DNA from: Ruminococcaceae bacterium YAD3003
GTDB lineage: Bacteria; Bacillota; Clostridia; Saccharofermentanales; Saccharofermentanaceae
Direction: 5' to 3'
NCBI GenBank assembly: GCA_900107185.1
Contig: FNPA01000017.1
Span: forward strand, 1 to 48,764
Length of the DNA: 48,764 nt
Of the stretch, positions 39,423 to 48,384 are shown one piece after another; within the stretch, counting starts at the first letter, position 1; every line of letters starts with the position of its first letter. The notes beneath the pieces were generated by a model, which was not told where the DNA came from, made no database searches, and saw nothing but the letters and a program-made list of their open reading frames with translations. The position numbers were made by a program, and so were the translations under genes.

Positions 39423-40079
39423 ATGAAGTACAAACTGGCATGCTTTGATCTCGATGGTACTCTCCTGGATACTCTGGGCGGGTTAACCTATAGTCTCAAT
39501 GCTGCCAGAAGGATGAATAATCTTGCTCCACAGACACCGGATGAAGTGAAGACTTTTATCAACAATGGCGTAGTTAAGTTTATTGAGAGAAGTCTTTTGG
39601 CAGATCCCGGAGTGTTTAGCGAGGAGTTAAAGCAAAAGCTTCTTAAAGATAATGTTTCATATTATGATTCACATTATCTGGAGAACACCCATCCTTATAA
39701 TGGTATTACCGAAGCGCTGATCAGACTTAAATCTGAGGGAATGCTGCTCGCATGTGTTTCAAATAAGAATGATGAGCCTGCTCAAAAGCTTATAGATCAC
39801 TTTTTCCCGGACCTTTTTGATTATGTCAGCGGTTCTGTCGAAGGAGTAGAAAGGAAACCGTCTTACGAACCCATGGAACGATGTCTTAACTCGTTAGGAG
39901 TTGATAACAGTGAAGCTGTTTACATTGGGGATACTGATACCGACATTTTGACTGCAAGAAACAGCCGAATGTGCTCTGTCAGTTGTACCTGGGGTTATAA
40001 GACCCGCGAATTCCTGGTTGAGAACGGAGCAGAGACAATTTGTTCCGATCCGATCGATCTAATAAGTTTATTGAGGTGA
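39423..40079 (+). CDS. HAD-superfamily phosphatase (phosphoglycolate phosphatase-like)
   Basis: 218 aa. Motif I CFDLDGTLLDT supplies the nucleophile Asp, motif II is in LACVSNKND, motif III the Lys in ERKPSYEPM, and motif IV YIGDTDTDILTARN. A helical cap of type C1 lies at about 20-85 (NLAPQTPDEVKTFINNG). These are phosphatases of small molecules such as phosphoglycolate, sugar phosphates or nucleotides; the substrate cannot be read from the sequence. AAGG precedes ATG 39423. Its stop is 5 bp before the ECF S-component start, whose Shine-Dalgarno (GAGGTGA) overlaps the stop, so the two genes are coupled. Confidence 0.9.
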   Translation: MKYKLACFDLDGTLLDTLGGLTYSLNAARRMNNLAPQTPDEVKTFINNGVVKFIERSLLADPGVFSEELKQKLLKDNVSYYDSHYLENTHPYNGITEALIRLKSEGMLLACVSNKNDEPAQKLIDHFFPDLFDYVSGSVEGVERKPSYEPMERCLNSLGVDNSEAVYIGDTDTDILTARNSRMCSVSCTWGYKTREFLVENGAETICSDPIDLISLLR

Positions 40080-40084
40080 TTAAT

Positions 40085-40600
40085 ATGTCAGAAAATGAGA
40101 AAAAGAATAATAGATCCAGTCTTAAGGTAATTGCTTTGTGCGGTATTTTTGCTGCACTGGTATTCATCGGAACGGAATTAAAGATTCCTACTGCCATTGG
40201 TTATATGAACCTAGGTGACGGTGTTATCCTTATAGCTTCGTATTTTATTGGCCCGGCTGCATTTTTCCCTGCAGCAATCGGATCAGCGTTAGGTGACCTT
40301 ATAGCCGGTTACCCTGTATATATTGCTCCTACATTTGTTATCAAGGGCCTGATGGGACTTACGGCTGCTATTATTATGGCAAAGTCAAATGGCAAAAAAG
40401 CAATAGGTTTTCTGTTGAGATTGTTAGCAGGTGTTCTGGCTGAGCTCATCATGGTTGGCGGATACTTTGCTTTTGAGGTCTTTATGTATGGCAAAGAAGC
40501 CGCTCTGGGTTCAGTAGCATTTAACTTTATTCAGGCGGGTGCCGCAATCGTTATAGCAATTCCTCTTACTTACGCTATCAGAATCAAGAAGCAGAAATAA
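40085..40600 (+). CDS. ECF transporter S component (riboflavin-transporter-like family)
   Basis: 171 aa from ATG 40085, six membrane helices. The N terminus SLKVIALCGIFAALVFIGTE with PTAIGYMNLGDGVILIASYF (Asn/Leu-Gly-Asp loop) and the PAAIGSALGDLIAGYP segment are typical of ECF S components of Pfam ECF-ribofla_trS. These small proteins bind a vitamin or related compound and dock to the shared EcfAA'T module encoded elsewhere. The substrate cannot be predicted, and no riboswitch is present upstream. Coupled with the HAD gene. A terminator-like hairpin follows at 40615. Confidence 0.88.
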   Translation: MSENEKKNNRSSLKVIALCGIFAALVFIGTELKIPTAIGYMNLGDGVILIASYFIGPAAFFPAAIGSALGDLIAGYPVYIAPTFVIKGLMGLTAAIIMAKSNGKKAIGFLLRLLAGVLAELIMVGGYFAFEVFMYGKEAALGSVAFNFIQAGAAIVIAIPLTYAIRIKKQK

Positions 40601-40614
40601 TAAGCCACAGGTTT

Positions 40615-40673
40615 AGTCTCCCGTATCTAATTTGTTATAATAGTCAACATAATTAGATATAGGGAGACTTTTT
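40615..40673 (+). promoter_or_regulatory. Terminator-like hairpin with a promoter in its loop and the next gene's Shine-Dalgarno in its 3' arm
   Basis: AGTCTCCC-g-TATCTAATT (40615-40632) pairs with AATTAGATA-ta-GGGAGACT (40651-40669), followed by five T. The 18-nt loop contains the extended -10 TGTTATAAT (40633-40641). The Shine-Dalgarno GGGAG (40662-40666) of GTG 40675 lies in the 3' arm. Confidence 0.6.
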
Positions 40674-40674
40674 C

Positions 40675-41433
40675 GTGGATTCATTACATTCGTTTTTGTA
40701 TTTTTTATATTACTTTGGCAGTCCGGTAGTTCTATTAGCCGGTTTGATCTTATCAATCGTAATTATCTGCACAAAAGACAAATTGACAAAACTGATTGGC
40801 ATCTGGATGACAGCTAGTTCTACCGGCGCTTTGTTAAATGCAATATATGTCTTATTACTGCGTTACTTTGGCAGTGATGTTATTATCAGGCTTTCTATGT
40901 TCAACAATATCGTTTCTGTTTTTTTCATGACCGTGTGCGCGGTTATGATTGTCATATATGCAAACAAAAAATACGGATTTAAACTTTATTTGGGCATAAT
41001 CCTGATTGCTGGAAACAGTGTGGCAGGTGTGCTTTTGAGATTGGTATTCAATAACATTTTGAAACCAAGTGATTATGTCTCTGCGATTCAGTATAACAAT
41101 CTATTGTCATTGATTGCTGCAGTCCCAAATTTAGCGGTATCCATAATCTGGTTTATCGTATTCTTTAAGAATAGGCATAAAGAGAAGGAATTAAATCTTC
41201 TTTGGCTCATAACTTTGCATAATCTGGTTCAGATAATGTTTAGTATGATATTGAATTTGTACAGTTTCATTTTTGCAGCCAAAGATGCTGACTTGGCCCA
41301 GTATAGCCAATTGACAGTACAACTTGGTGCCTTTGCAGTCTCAGTAGTTATAACGTTGTTGTTTGACATTTATGTGCTTGTAAAGGGCCGTAAGGCGTCA
41401 GAAGACAATAAACTCATTATTGTCGATGAGTAA
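40675..41433 (+). CDS. Polytopic membrane protein, unknown function
   Basis: 252 aa from GTG 40675, eight bases after GGGAG. About seven membrane helices, starting outside or with a very short N terminus (DSLHSFLYFLYYFGSPVVLL) and ending in a charged tail (VKGRKASEDNKLIIVDE). The second half has LLWLITLHNLVQIMFSMILN. No catalytic motif is visible; the helix count recalls seven-helix sensor domains but no family is recognised. Its ribosome site can be sequestered by the upstream hairpin if the RNA begins further upstream, so expression may depend on the internal promoter. The gene after it starts 14 bp later, suggesting co-transcription. Confidence 0.7.
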   Translation: MDSLHSFLYFLYYFGSPVVLLAGLILSIVIICTKDKLTKLIGIWMTASSTGALLNAIYVLLLRYFGSDVIIRLSMFNNIVSVFFMTVCAVMIVIYANKKYGFKLYLGIILIAGNSVAGVLLRLVFNNILKPSDYVSAIQYNNLLSLIAAVPNLAVSIIWFIVFFKNRHKEKELNLLWLITLHNLVQIMFSMILNLYSFIFAAKDADLAQYSQLTVQLGAFAVSVVITLLFDIYVLVKGRKASEDNKLIIVDE

Positions 41434-41447
41434 ACGGGGATAATGCC

Positions 41448-41819
41448 ATGGATAACGAAGAAAGAGCAGAGAGGCTGATCCAGGAACTTGGGTTCGATTT
41501 TGACAGTATTCCTAAATCATTCATCATCTCACTTTTGGAACGTGAGGTTGCTGATTTCCAGGAAGGCAGCTCAGAGTATATAAGACTGCTTTGCGGTTAT
41601 CTGTATTGTTTGGGAGATAAATCTGATTCTGAACTCATCAGAAGAGCAAAGTACAATATCAGTTTTGATGTCGGTTGCATGATCGATGAAGAATGGATCA
41701 AGAGTCTTGAGAACGGCGGAGTTGCAGAAGAGAATGTCAGAGACAGAACGGCCGTTATTGATGATTTTGTAAATTACTATCAGAACTATTTCAAAGTTGA
41801 CGATCTGGATGATTTCTAA
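41448..41819 (+). CDS. Small acidic helical protein, unknown
   Basis: 123 aa, acidic (pI probably near 4), mostly helical, no membrane segment. Patterns such as DSIPKSFIISLLEREVADFQ and AVIDDFVNYYQNYF suggest a small helical bundle. It uses ATG 41448 with GGGGAT upstream, lies 14 bp after the membrane-protein gene and 7 bp before the methyltransferase gene, so the three are one transcription unit. I do not recognise the family. Confidence 0.6.
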   Translation: MDNEERAERLIQELGFDFDSIPKSFIISLLEREVADFQEGSSEYIRLLCGYLYCLGDKSDSELIRRAKYNISFDVGCMIDEEWIKSLENGGVAEENVRDRTAVIDDFVNYYQNYFKVDDLDDF

Positions 41820-41826
41820 TTGATTT

Positions 41827-42579
41827 ATGGCACAACAGAACATATACGATAACGATAATTTTTTTGAGTCATTTAAGGGACTTCGGGCAGATGAGATCAA
41901 TTTCAATGATCTCATAGAGACACCGATACTGCTTGACATGATGCCTGATCTTAAGGGCAAGCGTATTCTTGATGTAGGATGTGGAATGGGCCAGCATGCA
42001 AAACAATATTCTGACATGGGCGCTCTGTCTGTGCTCGGAACGGATATATCTGAAAAGATGCTCAGGTTTGCCCGCGAAAACAATTCTGCAGACAATATCG
42101 AATATATGAGACTTCCGTTTGAAGATCTCGAGAAGCTTGACGGCCGGTTTGATGTGGTAACGAGTTCTCTTGCTTTCGATTATGCTGAAGACTTCTGTGA
42201 TGTACTTAAAAAGATCAATACTCTTCTGGTACCCGGAGGTAAGCTTGTCTTCTCAACGTCACATCCGATATCAACAGCCTATGACGGAGTATATGACAGA
42301 TATACCAGGACAGAAGATGGCGTGAGGCTCTATGCCAATCTGCATAACTACAATATTGAAGGGCTGAGAAAGTTTAAGTGGTGTGTGGATGACTATGAAG
42401 TCTATCACCGCAGATTCTCAACTCTTGTAAACAACATAGTATCTGCAGGATTCATTATTGAAGAGTGTCAGGAATCGAATCTTCCCAAAGAGATTATCGA
42501 GAAGTATCCGGATAAGTTCGGCGGACTCTACCATCATCCTGATTTCATATTCTTCAGGTGTGGTAAGTATCCTTCTTAA
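41827..42579 (+). CDS. Class I SAM-dependent methyltransferase
   Basis: 250 aa. Motif I ILDVGCGMGQHAKQYSDMGA, motif II GTDISEKML, motif III region FDVVTSSLAFDYA and a LLVPGGKLVFSTSHPIS block are those of UbiE/type-11 small-molecule methyltransferases. The C-terminal part (about 165-240) has HRRFSTLVNNIVSAGFIIEE as in other members. The substrate is unknown. ATG 41827 has a poor Shine-Dalgarno and follows the small acidic gene by 7 bp, so it is probably coupled. No ubiquinone or menaquinone genes are nearby. Confidence 0.9.
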   Translation: MAQQNIYDNDNFFESFKGLRADEINFNDLIETPILLDMMPDLKGKRILDVGCGMGQHAKQYSDMGALSVLGTDISEKMLRFARENNSADNIEYMRLPFEDLEKLDGRFDVVTSSLAFDYAEDFCDVLKKINTLLVPGGKLVFSTSHPISTAYDGVYDRYTRTEDGVRLYANLHNYNIEGLRKFKWCVDDYEVYHRRFSTLVNNIVSAGFIIEECQESNLPKEIIEKYPDKFGGLYHHPDFIFFRCGKYPS

Positions 42580-42583
42580 GTAT

Positions 42584-42611
42584 TTGAAAGAATTGCCTGT
42601 TAACTTATAAT
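42584..42611 (+). promoter_or_regulatory. Promoter of the FAD oxidoreductase gene
   Basis: TTGAAA (42584-42589), a 16-bp spacer and a perfect TATAAT (42606-42611). The start near 42618 leaves about 28 nt with AAGGAG before ATG 42646. Confidence 0.7.
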
Positions 42612-42645
42612 GTAGTAGTAATCCTTTGCATAAGGAGTTTTTGTT

Positions 42646-44022
42646 ATGAACAATTATGATGTAATCATTATCGGTGCAGGTCCTGGCGGAATATTCTCTG
42701 CTTATGAGCTTATTAATTTGAGACCTGATCTTAGAGTTGCTGTTTTCGAAGCTGGAAAGCCTCTCGAAGAACGTAAATGTCCGATTGACGGAGATAAAGT
42801 AAAGAGCTGCGTTAACTGCAAGTCATGTGCGATCATGCGTGGCTTTGGCGGAGCAGGCGCTTTCTCAGATGGCAAATATAACATCACTAATGATTTCGGA
42901 GGAACCCTGTACGAGCATATCGGCAAGGAGAAAGCTCTGGAACTCATGAAGTATGTTGACGGCATTAATCTTGCCAACGGCGGTGAGGGAACCAAGCTCT
43001 ATACGACCGCAGGTTCATCATTTAAGAAGATCTGTCTGGAAAATAAGCTCCATCTGCTCGATGCTTCTGTAAGACATTTGGGAACAGATAAGAATTATCT
43101 GGTTCTCGGTAATATTTTCAATATGCTTAAGGATAAGGTCGATTTCTTCTTTAATTCGCCTGTAGGTGACCTTAAGGTGTTGGAAGACGGAACATATGAG
43201 GTCGAGTGCTCGGGCAAATCCTATACATGCAAGAAATGTATCGTGTCCGTCGGACGTTCAGGCAGTAAGTGGATAGAGAAGGTATGCAGTGAACTTAATA
43301 TCGAAACGTTCTCTAACAGAGTTGATATCGGTGTTCGTGTTGAGATACCGGCAGTCGTTTTCTCAGATCTGACATCCGAACTCTATGAGAGCAAGATCGT
43401 TTACCGTACAGAGAAGTTCGAAGATAAGGTCAGAACATTCTGTATGAATCCTTATGGCTACGTCGTAACTGAAAATACAAACGGTATTGTCACTGTTAAC
43501 GGTCACAGTTTTGATAATCCGGAACTCCAGTCTGAGAATACAAACTTTGCTCTTCTCGTATCAAAGCATTTCTCAGAGCCTTTCAAGGATTCCAACGGTT
43601 ATGGTGAATCAATAGCAAGACTTTCCAATATGCTCGGAGGCGGTGTAATCGTCCAGCGTTTTGGAGATCTCACTCGTGGAAGAAGATCGAATGCTTCCAG
43701 AATTGAAGAGTCAACGGTAAGACCTACATTGAAGGCTACTCCGGGTGATCTCTCGCTCGTTTTGCCGAAGCGAATCCTGGACGGAATCATCGAGATGATC
43801 TATGCGCTCGATAAGATCGCTCCCGGTACGGCAAATGACGACACATTGCTCTACGGCGTTGAAGTAAAGTTCTACAACATGGAAGTTGCTATTAACGACA
43901 GACTGGAGACACGTTATCCGGGATTGTTCGTGATAGGCGACGGAAGCGGCGTAACGCACTCGTTGTCACACGCATCTGCTTCGGGTGTGTTTGTTGCAAG
44001 AGAGATTGCAGAAGAAGCGTAA
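42646..44022 (+). CDS. FAD-dependent oxidoreductase (COG2509-like)
   Basis: 458 aa. An N-terminal Rossmann motif IIIGAGPGGIFSAYEL and acidic FEAGK bind the FAD. Next comes a cysteine-rich block CPIDGDKVKSCVNCKSCAIM (about 45-66), then GFGGAGAFSDGKYN, characteristic of the uncharacterised FAD-dependent dehydrogenases (COG2509). The C terminus carries VIGDGSGVTHSLSHASASGV, the second FAD-contacting motif. The substrate is unknown; the cysteines might bind metal or serve redox. It is a single gene with its own promoter and a bidirectional terminator shared with the convergent permease-CPBP gene. Confidence 0.88.
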   Translation: MNNYDVIIIGAGPGGIFSAYELINLRPDLRVAVFEAGKPLEERKCPIDGDKVKSCVNCKSCAIMRGFGGAGAFSDGKYNITNDFGGTLYEHIGKEKALELMKYVDGINLANGGEGTKLYTTAGSSFKKICLENKLHLLDASVRHLGTDKNYLVLGNIFNMLKDKVDFFFNSPVGDLKVLEDGTYEVECSGKSYTCKKCIVSVGRSGSKWIEKVCSELNIETFSNRVDIGVRVEIPAVVFSDLTSELYESKIVYRTEKFEDKVRTFCMNPYGYVVTENTNGIVTVNGHSFDNPELQSENTNFALLVSKHFSEPFKDSNGYGESIARLSNMLGGGVIVQRFGDLTRGRRSNASRIEESTVRPTLKATPGDLSLVLPKRILDGIIEMIYALDKIAPGTANDDTLLYGVEVKFYNMEVAINDRLETRYPGLFVIGDGSGVTHSLSHASASGVFVAREIAEEA

Positions 44023-44025
44023 ATA

Positions 44026-44057
44026 AAAACGGATCACTGATGTGGTCCGTTATTTTT
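44026..44057. terminator. Bidirectional terminator between converging genes
   Basis: AACGGATCAC (44028-44037) and GTGGTCCGTT (44042-44051) pair with one wobble, flanked by AAAA and a TATTTTTT run. It overlaps the stop codon of the minus-strand gene. Confidence 0.8.
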
Positions 44058-46380
44058 TGGCTTTGATTGTTTTTCTCGCCAGCAGGATGCTCACGATTAT
44101 TATGCACGCCGCCGTTACAATAGTGACTGCCAGTCCGCCTTCAGGTCCGAAGTCTCCTCCGGTGATAAGAGCTGAATAGTTTTTGTCGTAAACAGTCATG
44201 ATGACTGAATTGGCCGCATTGTTACCGGAAACCTGCAAACCGTAGATATTACCCTGAGTAAGGTTCCACGCGGTATGGATGGCAGAAGTCATCCAGATGT
44301 CGTCTGTAAGGAAATAGATCAGTGCGAAAAGAACCGCTATAAGAGCAAGGTTAACTGAAGCCAGTGGTGTATAACCCTTGTTCAGAGAGTGGAACGCAGA
44401 GAAAAGTATAGAAGATACTGCAACTGCAACTACTCGCTTATAACGGTTTGCAAAGGCAGGAATCATGTAACCTCTGAACATAATCTCTTCAGAAGCCCCC
44501 TGAGGTATCCACATAAGAAGATTGAGCAGGAAAACACCGATTCCTGACATGTTCAGGTTGAAACCTGCAAATGTGATCTGACCTGTGGCATACATAATGC
44601 CGACAGTAGCAGAGAGCATGGCAAACCCGATAACCAGGCCTGAAAGATAATGTGTTGCTATTCGCTTTCCGCTTGTAAGAGGATAGCCGACTTTGGCACA
44701 TGTATCTTTGAACTTCTTTATCTTGAAGAATCTCTTCGAGTGGACAATGTAGTGGATAATGATCGCAACATAGCCAACTGTCATCAGACCGAGATAGAGC
44801 GGATCAGTAAAGAATATACTGATTACCTCAAACGATTTGGTAATGATATCTGATACGGTGCCAACATTTGCCAGGTCCTGAATGTAAGATGAATACTCAG
44901 CCTTGCGCATATAAGAAACGACAACAGGTATCATGGCAAGGAACTGATAGAAAGACAGTGTAAACAGGGGATAGAAAATCTCTGTGATAATGTAGTTGAA
45001 GTGATCTGTGCTCTTATTAAGCTTTTCTATGAAATATCCGATACCACGCTTCGACATATCTCTGTCCTTGATTGTTTCGACTGAAACAGTGTAGCGCTCA
45101 CTGTAGAGCAATCTTACAGCTACAACAATTGCTATAACCGCAATGATCAAGGTTAAGAATGAGCTTGATGCTAATGCTGCCGGGTCAACGGTACCGTTGT
45201 ATGCATCGCCTATTCCGTAGAACTGGCCGTGAACGGGGAGATAGAGGTAGAACTCTAATCTGTCCTGGGCTGACTGAATGCAGGTAACACATACAGATAC
45301 CAGTACGAGGAATATCGGCAGGAAAGCAGTCTGGGCAGATACAACCGTATCATTGATAACGGAGATCATTATAGTTAATGATGCGATGAAAAGTTCCAGC
45401 ACCAACAGATACAGCATGATAGCCAGTAAACATGTAATGCTGAAATTAAATGTAAGAAGTTCAATGATAAATGCAGCGATGCCAGCCGGTATCATGGCCT
45501 TGAGAACTACTCCCAGGAGATAACCCAAAACGATGTTGTATCTCGGCATTGGAGTTAAAAGAATTCCGGTAAATGTTCCGCGTTCTTTTTGTCCTGCGAT
45601 TACATTTGTACCGATACTCATTGAAGTGTACAAAAGAATAATGAAGAGCAGGATTGGAACAAAAGTCCTGTTCAGATTCTGTGTTACGGCCTTGAAACCA
45701 TATTCCATGTCTCTTGTTGCTATAGGGTAATCCAGAATCTCAGAATCTTCTACGGATGTGATGAGGAGTCCGTAGTCAGCACGGATCTGGCTCTGATATC
45801 CTGAAAGATATTCGTTAATGAAACCGTCCTTCATGGCGGAATATTCCATGGAGTTCGTACGATAGTAAGTTAATATCTCAGGCTTAATATCCGTAAGACC
45901 GTTTTGACGGTCATCGATCAATTTATCAAAATTACTGGGGAAGACAACAGTCAGATATGCATCGTTGTCTCTCATCCATTCGCCGAAGGTAACGAAATCA
46001 TACAGGGCATCTGTTTCCTTATAAACAAATTCAGTCCATCCATAACCATCGTAACTATACTCAAAAGAAGTAATATTACTGTTTCTAAAATAATTATACC
46101 GGTCACCGTAATCCTGGGCTTCCTGATCTCTGGCAGCCTGAGTGCTCTCGTTATACTTAACAAATGATTCCGGAGCATTAACTACAACGATGTTATATAC
46201 TTCGTCACTGAAAAGATGATAAGGGAACCACGGGATGATCCATGAAGAGAACACACTGAATATAGCTATTACAAAACCGATCGTGGTGAAGAATGACGCC
46301 ATAGATGCCTGGGCGCCCAAATCTCCTCTTTTGCGGAAGAAACTTCCGACTATAGCTTTAATTCCACGTAACGATTTCAT
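44050..46380 (-). CDS. ABC-2 permease fused to a CPBP intramembrane protease
   Basis: 776 aa. Residues about 1-420 are a NatB/ABC-2-type permease: a helix at about 26-48, a large outside domain (VVVNAPESFVKYNES onward, about 65-220), then five or six helices. The C-terminal part (about 530-776) is a CPBP domain with all motifs: EEIMFR (EExxxR), FSAFHS (FxxxH) and HTAWN. The protease may process a peptide that the ABC system exports or detoxifies. It is the third gene of an operon whose first gene is a paralogous permease, with a 10-bp gap to the ATPase gene. The fusion is seen in other Clostridia and some archaea as NatB-like transporters. Length alone suggests no truncation. Confidence 0.88.
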   Translation of the reverse strand: MKSLRGIKAIVGSFFRKRGDLGAQASMASFFTTIGFVIAIFSVFSSWIIPWFPYHLFSDEVYNIVVVNAPESFVKYNESTQAARDQEAQDYGDRYNYFRNSNITSFEYSYDGYGWTEFVYKETDALYDFVTFGEWMRDNDAYLTVVFPSNFDKLIDDRQNGLTDIKPEILTYYRTNSMEYSAMKDGFINEYLSGYQSQIRADYGLLITSVEDSEILDYPIATRDMEYGFKAVTQNLNRTFVPILLFIILLYTSMSIGTNVIAGQKERGTFTGILLTPMPRYNIVLGYLLGVVLKAMIPAGIAAFIIELLTFNFSITCLLAIMLYLLVLELFIASLTIMISVINDTVVSAQTAFLPIFLVLVSVCVTCIQSAQDRLEFYLYLPVHGQFYGIGDAYNGTVDPAALASSSFLTLIIAVIAIVVAVRLLYSERYTVSVETIKDRDMSKRGIGYFIEKLNKSTDHFNYIITEIFYPLFTLSFYQFLAMIPVVVSYMRKAEYSSYIQDLANVGTVSDIITKSFEVISIFFTDPLYLGLMTVGYVAIIIHYIVHSKRFFKIKKFKDTCAKVGYPLTSGKRIATHYLSGLVIGFAMLSATVGIMYATGQITFAGFNLNMSGIGVFLLNLLMWIPQGASEEIMFRGYMIPAFANRYKRVVAVAVSSILFSAFHSLNKGYTPLASVNLALIAVLFALIYFLTDDIWMTSAIHTAWNLTQGNIYGLQVSGNNAANSVIMTVYDKNYSALITGGDFGPEGGLAVTIVTAACIIIVSILLARKTIKAKK

Positions 46381-46390
46381 AGCTTTCTAT

Positions 46391-47122
46391 TTATTCAACA
46401 TGATTTTCAACGTATATCTTGAAGAAAGCCTGTTCGAAGCTTTCAGTTTCTGTTAGCGCGATGAGTTCTTCAACACTGCCTTGTGCCGCGATCCTTCCGT
46501 CAACTAATACAGCGATATCATCGCAGAGTTCTTCTGCTACGGAGAATATGTGTGTTGACAGGATGATTGCGTGTCCCTGTTCTTTGAGTTCTTTGAGATA
46601 ATCGGTAACCTGTTTGGATGTAAGAATATCCAGACCGTTTGTAGGTTCATCGAAAATAATGATCGGCGGATTGTGAATAAGACTTATGGCAATAGAGATC
46701 TTTTGCTTCATTCCCGTTGATAATTCATGGATCTTTTTGTCTGCAAAAGGTCCGATGCCGAATCTTTCGAAACTCTCCTGTTTTCTTGTATCGAGTTCTG
46801 CTTTGGGTATGTCGTAAAGTTCAGCAAAGAAATCAAACAATCTGTTAGGAGTAGATAGGGGATCCAATTTGATCTCATTTGTAAGGAATCCGATCTTCTT
46901 GTGAATCTCCAACAGATCCTTATCTGAAGTTAAACCGTCTATAACAATACGGCCTGATGTCGGTTTCATCAGTGTCGAAATCATCTGCATCAGTGTTGTC
47001 TTTCCGGCACCGTTAGGTCCTAACAGACCGAAAATCTCACCTTCGTGAACATCAAAACTGACACCCCTGATCGTTTCTTTATCTTTTGTATAACTCTTGT
47101 GAACGTCGATTACACTGATCAT
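46391..47122 (-). CDS. ABC transporter ATP-binding protein (NatA-like)
   Basis: 243 aa. Walker A GPNGAGKTT, signature LSTGMKQK, Walker B IIIFDEPTNGLD and H loop STHI are intact. A short C-terminal tail (VEELIALTETESFEQAFFKI) resembles NatA. It overlaps the permease gene before it by 4 bp and is followed by the permease-CPBP gene after 10 bp, so one ATPase serves both permeases. NatA drives Na+ efflux in Bacillus, but the same architecture is used for peptide or drug export, so the substrate stays open. Confidence 0.94.
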   Translation of the reverse strand: MISVIDVHKSYTKDKETIRGVSFDVHEGEIFGLLGPNGAGKTTLMQMISTLMKPTSGRIVIDGLTSDKDLLEIHKKIGFLTNEIKLDPLSTPNRLFDFFAELYDIPKAELDTRKQESFERFGIGPFADKKIHELSTGMKQKISIAISLIHNPPIIIFDEPTNGLDILTSKQVTDYLKELKEQGHAIILSTHIFSVAEELCDDIAVLVDGRIAAQGSVEELIALTETESFEQAFFKIYVENHVE

Positions 47123-48378
47123 TTCTGTTCCTCTTTTCTGAAAGTAACGGTGAAGACAACGATTGCAATAGAAATATTCATCAGATATATCAATATCGTA
47201 TGCCAGGCCTTATTTTGAGACATGAATGTTTCGCCTATTAATGCAAGGGAATTATGCAGAGGTATAAAGTATTCAAAAGTTACCGGTCTTGTGCTTCTGA
47301 CCATCTGAAGGAAGAATTCACCAAGGAAATAAACCAATGGTAACTGAAGATTTACTGTTATATCCTGCATGCGGTTCAACGTAAATACAGTAACAATACA
47401 TATAGCTGTCATGAGAAGAACCGTAATGGGAATCGTACAAAGAACAATTAACAGCTCTGAAGGTGTCAGCATCATTCCGAAAGGAAGAAGTGACATAGCA
47501 TCATTACTCCGGTTCAGCCATGACGAGAAGAACAGGAGCAACATGGTAACGCATGTAGAAGCTGTAACGATAACATTAATTGCAAGGATCTTTCCAATGT
47601 AAATATGTTTTGGTTTTACAGGAGTCATCAGGAGTTTTGCCATGAAGCCACGGTCTCTCTCTGATGCAAACATATCACTGACCAGGGAATATACGCAGTA
47701 GTACATCATTATCATCAATACGCCGGGAACTACTCTTGATGCGGAAGTATTGGCAACTGTTCTGTAATCCAGAAAATCAGTAACAGGATTAAAGTTATCT
47801 GTTTCGAACAAAGAACTACCTACAACAGAATAATCACCACCCAATCTATCTATAAGGGTTCTCTGATAATCTTCGATGATTGCTTCTCTGAACTGTCCGG
47901 CTCTTGTTTGTGAAGTGATCGAATAAGCATCATAAGCAACTAAAACTTTTGCTGAACTCTGTGCGTAAACCTGATCGTTGGAAATAAGGTCATAATATCT
48001 TCTGACTTCATCGTCGAAATTAATGTTTTCTTTACCTGTACTGAACAGGCAGATAATAGTTCCTTTGCGGAGTCGTTTGTTTATCTCTTCCTGATCTTCG
48101 TTGAGTACATCGAAATCACTTTTTGACATGAAAGTATAAGTGAATGCTCTTGATTTTGCTGTGTTGTCGAGATATTCAATAAATGAATCAGGAGCGTTAA
48201 CAACAGTTACTGCCTGCTTGTTAAGAGATCCTGTTGATAAGTAATTGATGAGAAGAGGAAAAACGTTTATAGCACCCATAAGAAGAACAGCCGGTAAAAG
48301 AAACAATGTAGCTGCTTTTTGCCAACTGGAGAACAGTTTGGATATCTCCCATTTGAATACTGAATATATTTTTCTCAT
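47119..48378 (-). CDS. ABC-2 permease (NatB-like)
   Basis: 419 aa. One helix near residues 18-42, a large outside domain (about 55-215), then five or six helices to the end. The start of the outside domain, VTVVNAPDSFIEYLDN, matches IVVVNAPESFVKYNES in the permease-CPBP protein of the same operon, so the two are paralogues from a duplication. It is the first gene and has a 4-bp overlap with the ATPase gene. ATG 48378 has no Shine-Dalgarno but TAAAAT lies exactly 6 bp upstream, so the mRNA is probably leaderless. Confidence 0.88.
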   Translation of the reverse strand: MRKIYSVFKWEISKLFSSWQKAATLFLLPAVLLMGAINVFPLLINYLSTGSLNKQAVTVVNAPDSFIEYLDNTAKSRAFTYTFMSKSDFDVLNEDQEEINKRLRKGTIICLFSTGKENINFDDEVRRYYDLISNDQVYAQSSAKVLVAYDAYSITSQTRAGQFREAIIEDYQRTLIDRLGGDYSVVGSSLFETDNFNPVTDFLDYRTVANTSASRVVPGVLMIMMYYCVYSLVSDMFASERDRGFMAKLLMTPVKPKHIYIGKILAINVIVTASTCVTMLLLFFSSWLNRSNDAMSLLPFGMMLTPSELLIVLCTIPITVLLMTAICIVTVFTLNRMQDITVNLQLPLVYFLGEFFLQMVRSTRPVTFEYFIPLHNSLALIGETFMSQNKAWHTILIYLMNISIAIVVFTVTFRKEEQK

Positions 48379-48384
48379 GGCTGT

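Noticed and set aside
40040-40084. Longer N terminus of the ECF S component
   Set aside because: It would lie inside the HAD gene. ATG 40085 has the GAGGTGA site at the right distance and gives the usual S-component length.
39979-40084. Riboswitch (FMN or thiamine type) before the ECF S component
   Set aside because: The gene starts 5 bp after the HAD stop, leaving no room for an aptamer.
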